DNA of 64,000 nucleotides from NCBI RefSeq assembly GCF_027943255.1, contig NC_072893.1:40384001-40448000 (forward strand), written 5' to 3'. The notes below the pieces were generated by a model, which was given only the letters and a program-made list of their open reading frames with translations, was not told where the DNA came from and ran no database searches. Of the stretch, positions 24,684 to 36,392 are shown in pieces. Both the position numbers and the translations under genes were made by a program. Position 1 is the first letter of the stretch. Each line of letters starts with the position of its first letter. Origin of the DNA: Anastrepha obliqua. Lineage: Eukaryota > Arthropoda > Insecta > Diptera > Tephritidae.

Positions 24684-24742
24684 TTCTTCTTCTTCTTTAT
24701 GAGTGCAATAACCGCTTAAGTGATTTTACTGAGTTAAAAAGT
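24684..24742 (-). repeat. 3'-tail fragment of the RTE-like element
   Basis: Read on the minus strand it matches the end of the fragment at 8870-9604: a TCAGTAAAATCACTTAAGCG stretch, corresponding to CGGGCAAAATCGCGTAAGCG there, followed by GGTT and an AAGAAGAAG tail. Confidence 0.5.
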
Positions 24743-25184
24743 AGACCTTAAGAAGAACTACTGAGAAAATAAGGCAGATGCCACAAATTGTGCTAAAACG
24801 GTTCCTTTAGGTAGTAATTGATCACTAGCAGAGGAGTGAGTATTCGTTTCGAAGTGCCATGGGAGCATACGAATTCAGCGTCCAAAAATTAGCTTTTTTT
24901 TAATAACCTTAATTTTCGACACTCTTATAAGAATGGGGTTCTGCTCAGCTTGGGTTTACCTCATCAATTAGAATAGGCGGAAATCAGTAGAAGCAGGATC
25001 TGCAGCCTACATAGCTGCGGTTGGAGAAGGCCTTAAGTAAAAATTTGATTACAAAGTAAACTAAAAACTTCACAAATTAGATATGCAAGTAAAAATGAGT
25101 TCATAAAATTAGAAAAAAAGTGGAAAAAATAAAGCTTGCTAAGAGAACAGTGCGGCATCTTCTTCTTCGAGTACTTTTTCTTAA
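24743..25184. other. unassigned DNA
   Basis: No recognisable feature. Confidence 0.5.
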
Positions 25185-25899
25185 GGGGTTAGGGGTAGTC
25201 AGAATTTTCAAAAGATCGATTTTTTTTTTGCATTTTCTTAAAGTATAATGTTTTAAAAATATTGTGTAAAAATTTGAAGTGAATCCGACAAATACTTTTC
25301 AAGTTATTCAACAATTAACAAAGGGCGCTCGGCCGCTCCGGAGCCGATAGCAAAACTTTAAATGCGTTTTTCTCAAAACTCTGTTTTTCAAACTGGTGAA
25401 CACTGTAACTTAAAAACCGCTACGTAGATTTCAATAAAATTTATACAGCTTTTGAAAAACATAAAAAACTTGTGCCTGATCGCAGAATTTTTTTTTTTCA
25501 AAAATTTCGATTTTTTTTTAACAATTAACTGTTGGTTTTTTTTTCTAAAATCTGGAAAAAATTTTCTGAGGCCGCCATTTTGTTCATTTTGAAAAAAAAG
25601 CTTCGATCAGGCACAAGATTATCTATTAATAAAACTAATTTTTCTTGTCCGATTGGTTTTAGATGAATCTGCAAGGACTTGTGATGTTCACCGCAAGGGA
25701 CTTCTGGAGAAACGGGCTTCACACAAACAGCGATAACTTTTGCAATTATTAATTTTTTTTTTTTAAATTTTGGTGAAGTCAAGTTAAAACATCATGTTTT
25801 TATGCTATGTTTTTATTTTTGTTAAATAAATTAATTAAGTAGCAAAAAAAAATTCGTGAAAATCATCATTTTTTCGGGCCTCTGACTACCCCTAACCCC
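25185..25899. mobile_element. complete TTAA-flanked element (copy A)
   Basis: 715 bp between TTAA at 25181-25184 and TTAA at 25900-25903. The ends are perfect 19-bp inverted repeats, GGGGTTAGGGGTAGTCAGA. Inside the left end is GAATTTTCAAAAGATCGA plus a T run. Mid-element modules are AATGCGTTTTTCTCAAAACT (about 25361) and CCGCCATTTTGTTC (about 25573), both shared with the other TTAA elements here. No transposase; the 85-aa frame at 25782-25525 has no recognisable domain. TTAA target use is typical of piggyBac-type elements, so this is best called a piggyBac-like non-autonomous element; the superfamily is inferred from the target site only. Confidence 0.85.
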
Positions 25900-25903
25900 T
25901 TAA

Positions 25904-26134
25904 ATAAACGTCCAACGAGCGCCACAACCCAATGCACGTGCGAATGTTGAATGCGAAATCTGTTGAGATATCCATCACATAGTAGGTAATATGATGAATA
26001 CGAGTATGCACTACATATTTACATATATACATACACACATTTATATTCAAAGGTTTTACAATTTTGCAGGTTGTTGGCTTTCTTTATTGCCGAAATACTT
26101 TGGCTGTCTGCCAGTTGATTATATATAAATATAA
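25904..26134. other. unassigned AT-rich DNA
   Basis: CATA tract near 26020-26040. Nothing else. Confidence 0.5.
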
Positions 26135-26391
26135 TTAGCGCATTAATCTTTTGTTAGGTGTTTGGCCGAGCTTGTTCTTCAATGTGCGGACCCAAAGTCT
26201 TATGTCGTCTCCGAAGAGCAAACGCTTTTTTTTATAAGGAACTTTTTCATGACAAAAATATACTCGTCCATTGAATGCCGAGGGGCAAAAATTTCCTATC
26301 GTTTGTTGTTTCTCATGCTCAAAGTGAGTTTCGAACCCGGGTCCTACCGAATGATAGTCACGCACAAACCCATTTGGCTACGACGGGCGCC
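26135..26391 (-). repeat. SINE-A, nearly full length
   Basis: Minus-strand head GGCGCCCGTCGTAGCCAAAT with A box, B box GGGTTCGAAACTCA, a diverged body, and an end near TAACAAAAGATTAATGCGC. The body differs more from the other copies (the AGGAGGAG block reads as GAACAAGCTCGG), so this may be an older subfamily. Confidence 0.8.
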
Positions 26392-27021
26392 AGTTGGTTA
26401 CTTTAAGTAATTTTCGCGATTGTTGACATCAATCGGTTTTTTGCTAGACACACACACACACACATGTACTAAATGTCTACATTTTTATGGCCAAGTAAAT
26501 GTATTTGCGTATCCCAAGCATTGACGTAAAGTTGTAAAATATTTTATAAACATCTTGTATGAAAAAAATAATAAATTGTTAAGAAAGACAAACGCTTCCT
26601 GAACTTATTGAAGAGCAAAAAATTTATAGAAAAACAATCTAACAAATTCATCCAACGGCTTATTTATCAAAGCTGAATATCTGTAATGATTTTGGTATTA
26701 TATGGTAAAAATAAAGAAACGCACTTTTCTAGCCTCACAACTTGACAAATAGCTTGCAAAATTTCCTGACTGTGAAAAATTCAGCGCATTAAAACAATCA
26801 GATCTACCAATTTATACACGGAATTCCAAGAAGCTTTCCTCTTAAACCTAGCAAAGCTCAAGGCCAAAATTTGTTGCATTTACTTTGGAGTGGACAAAAT
26901 TGATTTTGCTGAATGCGAATACCAAGAAAAATAAAAAGTCACCATTCTGTGAACAAACCTCATACAATTTACACTACAATCGATAGGTTAATCATTGGTC
27001 TTAAAAAATTAATCTGTTCTT

Positions 27022-27369
27022 TCATTCGCTCCGTTGCTCGTGTGACCGAGAACCTAGCTGATAGAGTTTATTATCGACGGAGGCACCGGACGAAATGCTA
27101 TTTTGCTTGGATTTCGATACAGGGTGCCGCCTGGTTGCGTCGCCTCTATTAATGCACACCTCTTCCTTAAGATTTTTGCTGGTCTCGGAAACACTTAGCA
27201 CTGCCGTTTGGTAGATGACGTCCCGGTTTTGTGAATAATCACGTAATCTTGGAGCCGTCAGTTTGCAGAAATTAACTTGGCTAATCAACAATAATCTCAC
27301 ATAAGCCAGAGCTGGTGTGGAAAGAGGTGCCGACAAGGAAGACAAAAGCATCTCTCCTCCATTTGTCAC
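27022..27369 (-). other. unidentified 115-codon open frame
   Basis: A frame of normal amino-acid composition in a locally GC-richer patch. I see no known domain. It lacks flanking gene structure and may be a fragment of an old element or a chance ORF. Confidence 0.2.
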
Positions 27370-28284
27370 TGGATGGGAAACGTACCTGAATTTTCTTGTT
27401 CAAAGCTACATAGTCCATCCAACTGTTTGAATATTATTTTTAATTTATCTACAAAAAATGATGTCTTCGGCTCCAAATACATAGCACTGGCAAAGCAATG
27501 GGCTCTAGAGGTCTAAGTGAGATCTTTTTACAGATATGTATCTAACTTACGTCCACAGGGGTTAGCTTTGCTGACAGTCCCAGTACTTTTAAACCTACCT
27601 CCCATTTAGTTAACTCATGAGTGTTTCTTTTGTTTTCAGTTTTATTTAATCTTATTAAATTTTTAAAGATATTTTAAAAGGAACTTACCTGACAATTACA
27701 CTTTTTCACCTTTATTGAAATGGTTTCTTAATAGTCTCTTTTTTATTACTTTATTTGAATATCGTTTGCTTTAGCTTAGTGCTTCTAAATATATTTAAGT
27801 CACTCTTTATTTTTTTAATAATGCGTAATATAGTTAAGAATTATTTATTGTATTACTATTAGTTTTCATTATTTATAATTTGAAAATTTATTTATTTATT
27901 ATTATTTGAAAATTTAAAATTTTTGAGGTCGTTTTATATTATATTTATTGTTATTTAGTAATTTATAATTCATAAATAATAAAATTTTGTAAATCTAACA
28001 CTCTAAGGATTTTGCCAAAATAATTTTATCAGACTTTAAAATTATAAATACAATTTTCTTATTTCTTATTACTATTATTATATATTTTTCTTGTTATTTT
28101 TTATTGTATTATATAATTATTATTTTATTATGTACTAGCAAAACATTTTTTATTATTATTCTATATACTCTTGAAAATATTTACATATGTATGTATATCA
28201 CACATATGCACACACCACTTAGCAACTCTTCAATTGCATTGATTATTAAACAGTTTTGAAATCATTCAACATTTTCAGCTCTCC

Positions 28285-28400
28285 CGAAAAAGTATAAAAA
28301 TAGCATTGAAATATGCAGCAAATACCCAATTCACAGAAATTGGCAATAACTTAGCTTTCAGCAAATTTCAACTAAAAGTTTATCAGTACTAAGTGCATCT
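28285..28400 (+). promoter_or_regulatory. candidate TATA promoter
   Basis: TATAAAAATA at 28291-28300 is a strong TATA match in DNA that is less repetitive than its surroundings. A possible but imperfect initiator (TTCACAG) lies about 40 bp downstream, a little far for a TATA-driven start, and TCAGTA lies at about 28383. CT-rich sequence (CTCTCTCCCGCTCTTGCG) lies at about 28491. There is no following coding exon that I can recognise, so a chance TATA in AT-rich DNA is quite possible. Confidence 0.25.
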
Positions 28401-29534
28401 CAGCAGCTGCAACAAAGCAACATAGTTAGATTTATGTCAGAGCAAGAGCTTTGTCTTCAAAAAACACAACGTAAACACACTCGCAACTCACTCTCTCCCG
28501 CTCTTGCGGTTGTTTAACGCAGCTGTTTTTCAGGTGCAATTTTCGTTGATATTGAAAATAAATAATTTAATGCACCCTGCATTGACTCATCTTAGTAAGT
28601 TGGTATATATGTATGTAAGCACATATTTACGTATGTATGCACGTGCATGCAGTTTTGCAGAAAAAATATTGAATGCCTCTTCTTAGAATGCTTTGTTTAC
28701 ATTTTCACGCTTAAATTTAATACGCATGGATGCAATTTAATTGTTATTGCAATTGTAAACGAGCACACCGCAAGTGAGTAAGCAAACAAAAAAGCTGCTC
28801 GTGTCGCCAACTCTCAATATCAATGCGATGGTGTTAAGCATTTGTAGTGATCGCATTGTGAGATATTTGCAATTTTTTATTTTGTTTTGCTCGGCTATCA
28901 ACTAAGAAAAGCAACACTCGTTGAAATCCAAATGTTAATAAATAAATAAAAATAATAATTCTATATTAGGAAAGAAAAATGACAATAAATACATACTTGA
29001 ATAAAAGTTACTGTAAATGTAAATCTATGTGCATGAAATAATGTCTATAGAAAATCAAAGGCAGAAAAACAGAGATGCAAATGTGCAAATAAATAGGAAA
29101 AAGTCTATTAGAAAATGCAAATAAAACCAATATCGCACAATTGCAGTCTGCAAGAAATGTTTTGCATTGATGAAATCGGAAGTAAACACCAGTAGGCCAG
29201 CATGTCATTATACGTGCACAACTATATACATACATACATAAAAATAAATGAACTGCGAAGCAAGAAATTAAAAACATGGGCAAAAAACTAATAGCAGTGT
29301 AGGGGAAGCGATTGTGATTACACATACCCAGCAGGAAAGCAGTTTCAAATGAATAAATACAATATGTTTATAGAATAAAATATTTATTTATTTTTCAGAT
29401 AAAATATAATTCAAAATAAGGCAAATATCTATTGTACCTTCTAAGCACATAATCTGCGCGTCTTCCTAATACTAGCTCTCTCTTCCAGGCGCAAGTATAG
29501 TCAATAGGGGAAACTTGTAGGCTACTAATCGCAC

Positions 29535-30290
29535 ACTTCTCTTTTCAGGGCAAAATCGCTATTATTTCCGATAGTCAAGCTGCAATCCAGACTCCGGATT
29601 CGGCTATAACAACCTCTAAAGTGGTGGAACAATAATAGTCTCAGCTCCTAGAGCGTGAACTATAACGCTTCCTCAATCTGGGTCCCGGAACATCGTAACA
29701 TTGGAGGAAAGGAAAAAGTGGCCGAACTGGCAAGAGGGAATCTGTCCTGAATAACATTCTTGCAGAATCGGTATTCACACCTTTGGGTGCAAACAAGAAT
29801 GCAATCTTCTCAAATATCTACGAATCGCGGATTGCATTTCTAGTTGGAGGCATCAGACAACCTGCAAAGTTAGCAAAACGTTATGGCCCACCTACAACCA
29901 CAAACAAACATTAAAATTCACAAATATGAAACGAAGGGATGTCTGTTACCTTCGTACTTTCCACGACAGTCGGTTCTACGTTACCGGAACGACCCGAATT
30001 AAATATCCGGGCAAGCACTGTTACTCCAGCAGCATTCCCCGTACATGTATGTTTATGCTGCTACAACAACAACAACAAGGGATGTCTGCAGACTCATGAC
30101 AGTGATAACTGGCTTCTGGCTCATAGAAGAGCAATCAGCTAAAATGGGCATCCCTTACAATATATACTGTCATAGTTATAATCAGCCGTAGAAAAAGGAA
30201 ACTATTTTCCACTTTCTCTGTGAATGCCCTGCCCTATGGAAGGCAACATTGGTAACCCTTGCTATTCTACCCTCTTCTTTTCAAAATGCT
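29535..30290 (+). pseudogene. non-LTR retrotransposon RNase H fragment, split by SINE-B
   Basis: The translation shows KIAIISDSQAAIQT (RNase H D block), then SSIWVPEHRNIGGKEKVAELA (equivalent of WVPGHxGIxGNExADxLA, with the last D changed to V). Near 30190-30240 the peptide has the CECPALW end motif. A 131-bp SINE-B sits at 29946-30076 between these parts with target-site duplications. Stop codons are present (for example around 29634). 5' truncated; no RT seen. Confidence 0.78.
29946..30076 (+). mobile_element. SINE-B insertion with 12-bp target-site duplication
   Basis: 131 bp flanked by identical AAGGGATGTCTG at 29934-29945 and 30077-30088. It runs CCACGACAGTCGGTTCTACG, then AAATATCCGGGCAAGCACTG and CTCCAGCAGCATTCCCCG, and ends in a (CAA)n tail. 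The target-site duplication plus a 3' simple-repeat tail shows insertion by retroposition. GGTTCTACGTTAC could be a weak B box, but no convincing A box is present, so the RNA origin is unknown. Confidence 0.88.
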
Positions 30291-32120
30291 TCATCTAGGC
30301 ACGATTCTCTTTTAAACCGTAAGAAAACATTGGGTTTAGGGTTTCCTTTGACCATACTGAACTAAGGTGTTTTCCTCTTCTCAAGATTGTGCCGCGTTCG
30401 AAGAGCAAGTGTATTGATGTCTTTGGGTTAATGTTGTGAGTTGCACAATCGAACCTGTTCGTAATTATGCTTACAAGTCTTTGAAGACGGTCGTAAGAAT
30501 CCTTTGCTTGTTTTTGGAAGATTTGCAACGTGTTGGAAAATTTTAAGGTTACACCCTTTCTTTGATATTTTCTCTTGGTGTAAGTCTTTTACTCTTCTCT
30601 TTTCTACTGAACTCTTCTTTATTGGTGTATTGCCGCACTGTCAGAAAGAGCTCGGGTTCTATTAGTGTAGCTGAAGATGTTTTTGTAGCCAATCTATAAG
30701 CTTCCTCGTTCTCCCTAATGCCATGTAGCTCAGGATTTGTGGAAGGTGAATAGGATTGGACGTTTAACATTTTCAAGGCTATGCTATTTTACTTCAAAGG
30801 ATGATAGAGCCGAGGGACATTCAACACTTAGAAAGGCGATGTATCCATTACAGTAGTTTCAGACTGATGGCGTATACCTTGGAGAGTTTGCAAACGGCAC
30901 CGACATTTTTCTTCTGCGACATCTGACTCTAGAAGATGTTTTGGAAAAAGCACACTTTTTAATTTTTTTTTAAGGCTACTACTTCAATTTTCAAATTTGA
31001 ATTATTTAGTTGCTCACAAAAAATATAATTATAAGTGAAAAAAGGCAACTAACAGCAAAATCTTTTTTATACTGTACGATTTTATTAGATTATGAGTAAC
31101 AACGTAAATTCTTATGAATTAAAAAAAAAACTTCTCCTTGCGCACCTTACTCAGTAACTTACTGCGCACACTTTGAAGACATGTATGCCTCTACTCGCAA
31201 CATGAGATCTCCTCTTATAAATTAAGGTTTTTCCTGCTGGGTTAGAGCTTTTAGAACAATTCTACAAATGCATATATTATATGTATGTATGTGAACATAC
31301 ACATGGGGAGTTGTGTGGTTTTATAGGAAACACACAGACTGTCAGGCAGACAAACAGATAAACAAGCAGACAAGGTTGGCAGAGCGCCAGCAAAAGCAAC
31401 TACAAAAAAGGTAACAACAACAACAAATTTTGTATATATATATATACATAGTACTTATGTACTTGCAGGTAGGCAGACTGATTTTATTGCAAAATGAATT
31501 TTATTTGAGATAATATTTTCTCTTCTGTTTGTGTCTATTTTCATCTTCTGATGTTGTGCTCAATGCATTATTGCTGTTTGTTTTGACAACATTCTTTCTT
31601 TAAAATTAGATTTTCGTTTGCTTCTGATGAACATTCCTTCATTACCATGAGTGCCTGAAATTGCCATTGCTGCTGCTCTTACAAATGCCAATGCCAAGGC
31701 GAGCAGAGCCGAGTGACTATTTGAAAAGTGGGCGGTTGAGGCGATGAATTGAGAGTCAATTAAAATGTGTGAAAAATAAAATAAAAGTGAATGCAATACA
31801 TTTTGCGTATTTATGATAATGATCTGCTACGAAAGAGTGACATTTCCCAAAATCTTTCCAAATAAGAGAAAATTAATTAAAAATTACAAATAAGTTAAAG
31901 TTTTTTGATTTTAATTTTTCTGTACACACAGACTTTGTGAATTTTGTAAATTTTAGAATTTTCTTAACAATCTCCCACGAAGTAAGAACTAAGATTCTAT
32001 TATTTCTGGTCAACCTATTCAGTTATAACAACTTGGTTATCTTGGGATTCATCAATTTTATTGACCGCAATGGCCAGCCAACGATTATCCACATCGCAAT
32101 TGCATTTTTACTAGCCCTAT
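30291..32120. other. unassigned DNA
   Basis: No recognised element. A TATA microsatellite lies at about 31433-31446. The first few hundred bp may still be decayed LINE 3' sequence, but no motif proves it. Confidence 0.45.
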
Positions 32121-32425
32121 CTGGCGCTTACACACTTTTTGGGTGTTTGGCCCAGCTCCTCCTCCTATTTGTGTTGTGCATCTTGATGTTGTTTCACAAA
32201 TAGATGTACCTACAGTTTTAAGCCGACTTCGAACAGCAAATATTATATTATTACCAGGAGATTTTTATGACAGAAATATACTTGCAGGATTGCCATTGCC
32301 TAGCGAGGTGCGACCATTATTACAAAAAACTTGTTCTATCATCTTATTGTTTCATGTACGGAGATTCGAACCTACCTACTTCCCAATGCTAGTCACGTGC
32401 CAAGCCATTCGACTACGCGAACACG
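32121..32425 (-). repeat. SINE-A, full length
   Basis: Head on the minus strand around 32425-32355 (GTAGTCGAATGGCTTGGCAC and B box GGTTCGAATCTCC), then GCCTAGGCAATGGCAATCC-type and GAAGTCGGCTTAAAACTG blocks, ending AGGAGGAGGAGCTGGGCC ... GCGCCAG. All conserved blocks are present. The ORFs across it are SINE sequence, not genes. Confidence 0.88.
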
Positions 32426-32529
32426 AATTGGAAACGCATAGTAGTGGAGCGCCGCAGTTGTGGACGCAATGGTTTGCACAAGGCTGTAGGCTAATGATGA
32501 TGATATTAGAGTTGCTAAATGTTTTCTGT

Positions 32530-33475
32530 TTTTGCCAGATGTGGGCAGATCCATTATGGATGCGTGAACTGCCAGGAAAGTGTGTATCTAATAGGAGATC
32601 TAGAGATTTTGTACTAGACATGGTCCACGAACCGTCCGGCCTTTTTACAAAATCTCGGGACATGGTTGTCGAGGGCTTTTCTAAGCCTGGAAGTTTCCAT
32701 TCACGCAACAACTGAGCACAAAATTTTCGCCCGAACTACTTTTAAAAGCACTTTTATAGATTCTTAGGCTATCGTTATGACGTTCCCAATTGTCTGCCAG
32801 ACCAGTGGCTTTCACCCGGATAAAGAATCTGTTACAGTCTCTCCTAAGCGTATTTAATCCTTGCGACTACGAAGGGGGTTCTTTTTTCTCTCTTCTCTTC
32901 TTGAATAAGTGGCAGGCCGCATCAAGCGCCTTGTTGTAACTACTGGTGAGTTTTTCTACTACTTGATTGTTGTTGTTCTTGTTGTAGCAGCATAAACATT
33001 CCCCATACTTACATATGGAGTATGCTGCTGGAGTGACATTCCTTGGCCGGATATAAATCCGGGTCGTTTCGGTAACGTAGAACCGACTGTCGTGGAAACG
33101 GCTACTTGGTTGAGGCTAGTGCTGGTCTCTACACTCTGCACAGGCGCCTCATCAAGTGATTTCATAAAGGTAGTTCTGTACAATACCCAATTGGCCTTAT
33201 ATTTCTACGATATATCAGAACTGGTGGGGAGTCTAAAAGATTAAACTCAATATACATATGATTTAGGAACGAGTTCGCCTTACTAACTCTCCAGCAATCT
33301 ATGAAGGTGGAGATAAAATCTGAGGCCAAGGTGATATCTAAAAACTCTTTCCTTTCCCTAGTGACTAAAGTCGGTTCCTCGACTATGCTACAAACCCCTT
33401 TCATTTATATCGCTATTGCCCCACCGGGAATGGTGAGCGGTGAGCAACGCATCCAACAATCAGCCCGACTTTAAG
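32530..33475 (-). pseudogene. non-LTR retrotransposon endonuclease-to-RT fragment, split by SINE-B
   Basis: On the minus strand, 33404-33165 translates to EEPTLVTRERKEFLDITLAS followed by WRVSKANSFLNHMYIEF. This matches the end of the endonuclease domain (PTF...EVIDITLAS...WRV...SDHxxIxF), with the catalytic SDH changed to LNH. After the SINE-B insertion (about 32969-33101), 32970-32530 gives decayed linker and the start of RT, including RDFVKRPDGSWTMSSTKSLD and LLDTHFPGSS. The latter matches RPDDNWTFTAEESLELLLNI and IHFPGCS in the element at 51415-53405, so the two belong to related families. Stops and frameshifts are present. Confidence 0.78.
32966..33101 (-). mobile_element. SINE-B insertion with near-perfect 11-bp target-site duplication
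   Basis: Inserted in a LINE fragment. CTACTTGATTG at 32958-32968 and CTACTTGGTTG at 33102-33112 flank it, differing at one base. The tail on the left is (GTT)n, i.e. (CAA)n on the element strand. The centre has the CCCCATACTTACATATGGAG palindrome-like block and TTGGCCGGATATAAATCCGG. Confidence 0.85.
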
Positions 33476-34116
33476 TTTATTGAAATTCAAAAAAAAAAAT
33501 TTCAATGAAGAATTGCGTAAAAATTTCAACGCAAAAGATCTAATCAAATCAAATTAGAAGGTCTGGCAACCCTACATATATTATGTTTAGACGTCAATTG
33601 TAAAACCAATTTTAAGCTACGCCATTTCACAGTGAAAACTGATTGAAATTATGCAGAAATATTGTATAAGCCAAAGAGAACTGCATAAACATACTGACAT
33701 ATCTGGTGACAAAAGTATTTGCTTACGCTACCAATAATATTTACGTATACGTATAGGATGACCAACAGGTGGTTCTCGCCTCAGGCAAAGGCGCAAGCAA
33801 ATGTACGTAATTTACAAAAAAAGTACATACATTTACTTACATACGCATGAAGAAAAAGTTAATTTCAAAAGTTATGTATAAAACTTAGTTATTTTTATAT
33901 AAATAGACACATATATACATAGTACACACATATGCGTGTACACACAAGTTTTTGCGTTTTCTACTGTATTTTTTTTTTGTTTGTGTTATAACTACCAGAA
34001 AAGCGCGCGCGGTCGTTAGACACAGTAATTTTACCTTTTGTTTGCTTTTTTTTAAATACCTATAGTTAATTGAGAGGCAGGCAAAAATATTGAAAATAGA
34101 TGTATATGTAAATATA
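33476..34116. other. unassigned AT-rich DNA
   Basis: CATA-type tracts around 33830 and 33905-33935. No element recognised. Confidence 0.5.
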
Positions 34117-34168
34117 CAGTCTGTCTGACGGAAGCGTGATCGGCAAAATTCAAATTTAGAGTTCCTTT

Positions 34169-36130
34169 ATGAAAAAATGTAAATGCTGCTAAATAGGTGT
34201 ACCCCTTTTAGCAATACGCGTGGTGCAATTACTAAGTTTTGGGAGAAGTTTAGAGAGCCTACGTTGTTTCTACAAAATGACTTCCATGAGCATGAAAAAC
34301 GACTTGAAGCAGTATTCCTATGTTGCACTCTATGGGCCCAAAAAAGGTCACGTGTATCTGCAGCAAAATAATTGAAGAAATCGAAAACGTTCATAAATAA
34401 ATAGGTTTAACGGTATACCGAAGTTTAAAATATTTTTGACGAAGTCAAAAAAATATACCTCACCAAAGCAAGACCAGCTTTTTTCAAACAGATTGATTTG
34501 TTTATGACAAAGCCGAACTTATCGTTGGGTGCAGCTGAAACAATTCTATGGAAAAGTGGGGTTTCTGCATCTACAGAGACGATTCGAGGATGTTTACGTG
34601 CAGAAAACCTAAAATTGCGGAGCACATTGAAGAAACCGCTGTTCTCATTATCATCCATTGAAAATGGACTTGCGCGGGCTAAGGCAAATTCAGAACGAAT
34701 AAAGTGGACAAAGCTAATATTCACGGGTGAATCTTGCTTTTGGGCGCATAGTTACATACGTCGATCCTGGTGTTCTGCTGATGATCCACAACTTCAAGCA
34801 ACTGTTAAACATTCAGTTAAGGGGGTATTCTGGTCTAGAAATTCGAAAAAAATCGTTTTTTTTGCATATTTTCAAAGTTTAGACCTTCAAAAATGCCCTT
34901 CAACGGATTTTTCAAAAATGCGAATTATTTTCGGAAATACAGCGGATTTTGTGACGTGGCGTCTAAGTCGGCCGAGTGGAGCGAATCGCACAATGAACGG
35001 CAGATGTTATCGGATGACTTGGGGTCTCGTTCTTTCCAGAAAATCTTTTGTATCCAACACAACCTTTATTTATTCTATACATATATATATATATATACTT
35101 TATACTTCTATAATATATACCTGGAAATATATCGCCGATTAATCCAGAGTGAGTAGTAAAATTATGATCTAAGTTATTCTATTAAAATTGTTGCTCAAAC
35201 TTCAAACGCGATTTTCTCAAAACTACTTTTTTTGAGATGGTCGTCATGATATCTCAAGTTCTACTTGACCGATCGCTTTGAAGTTTGATAAGAATTTTTT
35301 ATTATATATCTGTCTATCGCGCCTGCCTCGGATATTGAGAAATTTAAGTTTGAAGTATTTTTTAAAAATTTGAAAAGGTAAAAAAAGAGTTGACGCCATT
35401 TTGTGAATTTTTTTTTCTTTGATTTGGCGTAATCCGATAGCGGCATCCTAACTAATGAAGAATTTTTTTTTATTTGTTTGTTTTAGATCACTACAAGGGT
35501 TGGAATCATGCCAACCATGCAGCACCGTTTTTTATGTAGCATGCAATTCAACGATTTTTTTATTTTTTTTTTTATTAATTTTTTTGTATACTTTTCCAAT
35601 ATTAATAAAAACCATAAAAAAATACATAGTAAAAATGTGTTTCCTTTTTTTACCTTAGTTTTAAAAATACCTAAAATTAAGGCGTCTAGACCAGAATACC
35701 CCTTAAGGTTCATGTTTGCGACTGCTTCTACGAAGAATGGATTTGGCCGTTCATTTCTGTTTACCGCCAATTCGCATACAGTTTTGCTGACTAAAATTTA
35801 CCAAGAAGCATTATTGCCATCAGCTGTGAAGCTATTTGGAAAAACTAGCCAATCTTGGGTTTTACAAAAGGTCTACGATCCGAATTATCGAAGCCGAAGT
35901 TGTATCGAGTGGAAACAGCAAAATAGGATTGATATGTTGGATTGGCTTTCACAGTAGCCTGATGCCAACCCTATTGAAAATGTTTGGGCAAGAGTTAAGC
36001 AAAAACTTGAAGGAAAACTATTATGGGCGTTCAAATAGTCAATCAAGTCAAATTCGGTAATTTTGTTGCCGATGCGTAGAAATTAACACAAAGTATGACT
36101 CAAAGCTGTGCAGCCATTATAGCTAATGGC
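34169..36130 (+). pseudogene. Tc1-like transposase (DDE superfamily), disrupted
   Basis: A DDE transposase that would cut and paste the surrounding element. The N-terminal part (34169-34490) is decayed, with frameshifts and stops. The part 34498-34816 is open and shows the helix region (LSLGAAETILWKSG ... STETIRGCLRAENL) and the first catalytic block IFTGESCFWAH, where the expected D of FTDES is G. The insertion at 34821 follows at ...QATVKHSVK. After it, 35707-35957 continues with FGRSFLFTANSHT, LLTKIYQEALLPSAVKLFG and the second block (VLQKVYDPNYRSR). Then, in another frame, come ANPIENVWARVKQKLE (catalytic E block) and, near 36090-36130, QSMTQSCAAIIANGGG (C-terminus). Broken by substitutions, frameshifts and the insertion. 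Confidence 0.88.
34821..35702. mobile_element. complete TTAA-flanked element (copy B) inside the Tc1-like transposase
   Basis: 882 bp between TTAA at 34817-34820 and TTAA at 35703-35706. The inverted ends are GGGGTATTCTGGTCTAGA, identical for 18 bp apart from one extra G on the left. Removing the insert and one TTAA rejoins the transposase sequence, which proves the exact insertion boundary. Internal modules shared with copies A and C: CAAACGCGATTTTCTCAAAA (about 35202) and GACGCCATTTTGTG (about 35392). Not coding; an (AT)n tract lies at about 35080-35098. Confidence 0.92.
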
Positions 36131-36392
36131 GGTGGCTATACATTTTATTGCATATTAAATATTTCATTTCTATTTAATTTTTTATTTTTATTTTAAAAAG
36201 CTTACATGATAATAAATATTTGGTCAACTGAAGCAAACGTAGCGCTAGCAGCAGAGACTTTCGACTGGCTGGTGACGTGTGTTGGGTCAGATGAATATTA
36301 AATATTCTCAGTCCATGCAATGCAATTTGTCAGTATCGAATTCGTAAAATAGTTTCCAAATTATGGCGTTTACGCTTTCATTAAACCGACTG

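Larger units (their letters stand above)
26392..29534. other. unassigned AT-rich DNA
   Basis: An AC run lies at about 26448-26463 and AT-rich, TTATT-type low-complexity DNA at 27640-28170. Nothing recognised apart from the GC-richer ORF and the candidate promoter listed separately. Confidence 0.5.
34117..36392 (+). mobile_element. Tc1-like DNA transposon, interrupted by a TTAA element
   Basis: Ends: CAGTCTGTCTGACGGAAGCG on the left; read inward from the right, CAGTCGGTTTAATGAAAGCG. TA dinucleotides at 34115-34116 and 36393-36394 give the Tc1/mariner-type target-site duplication. Without the 882-bp insertion and its extra TTAA the element would be about 1.39 kb, a usual length for Tc1-like elements with one transposase gene. 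The coding region is described separately. Confidence 0.85.

Noticed and set aside
32143..32715. 190-codon plus-strand ORF
   Set aside because: It spans SINE-A and the antisense of a LINE; the coding signal is on the minus strand.
34498..35142. Treating the 214-codon ORF as one protein
   Set aside because: Only the first ~108 codons are transposase; the rest is read-through into the inserted TTAA element.
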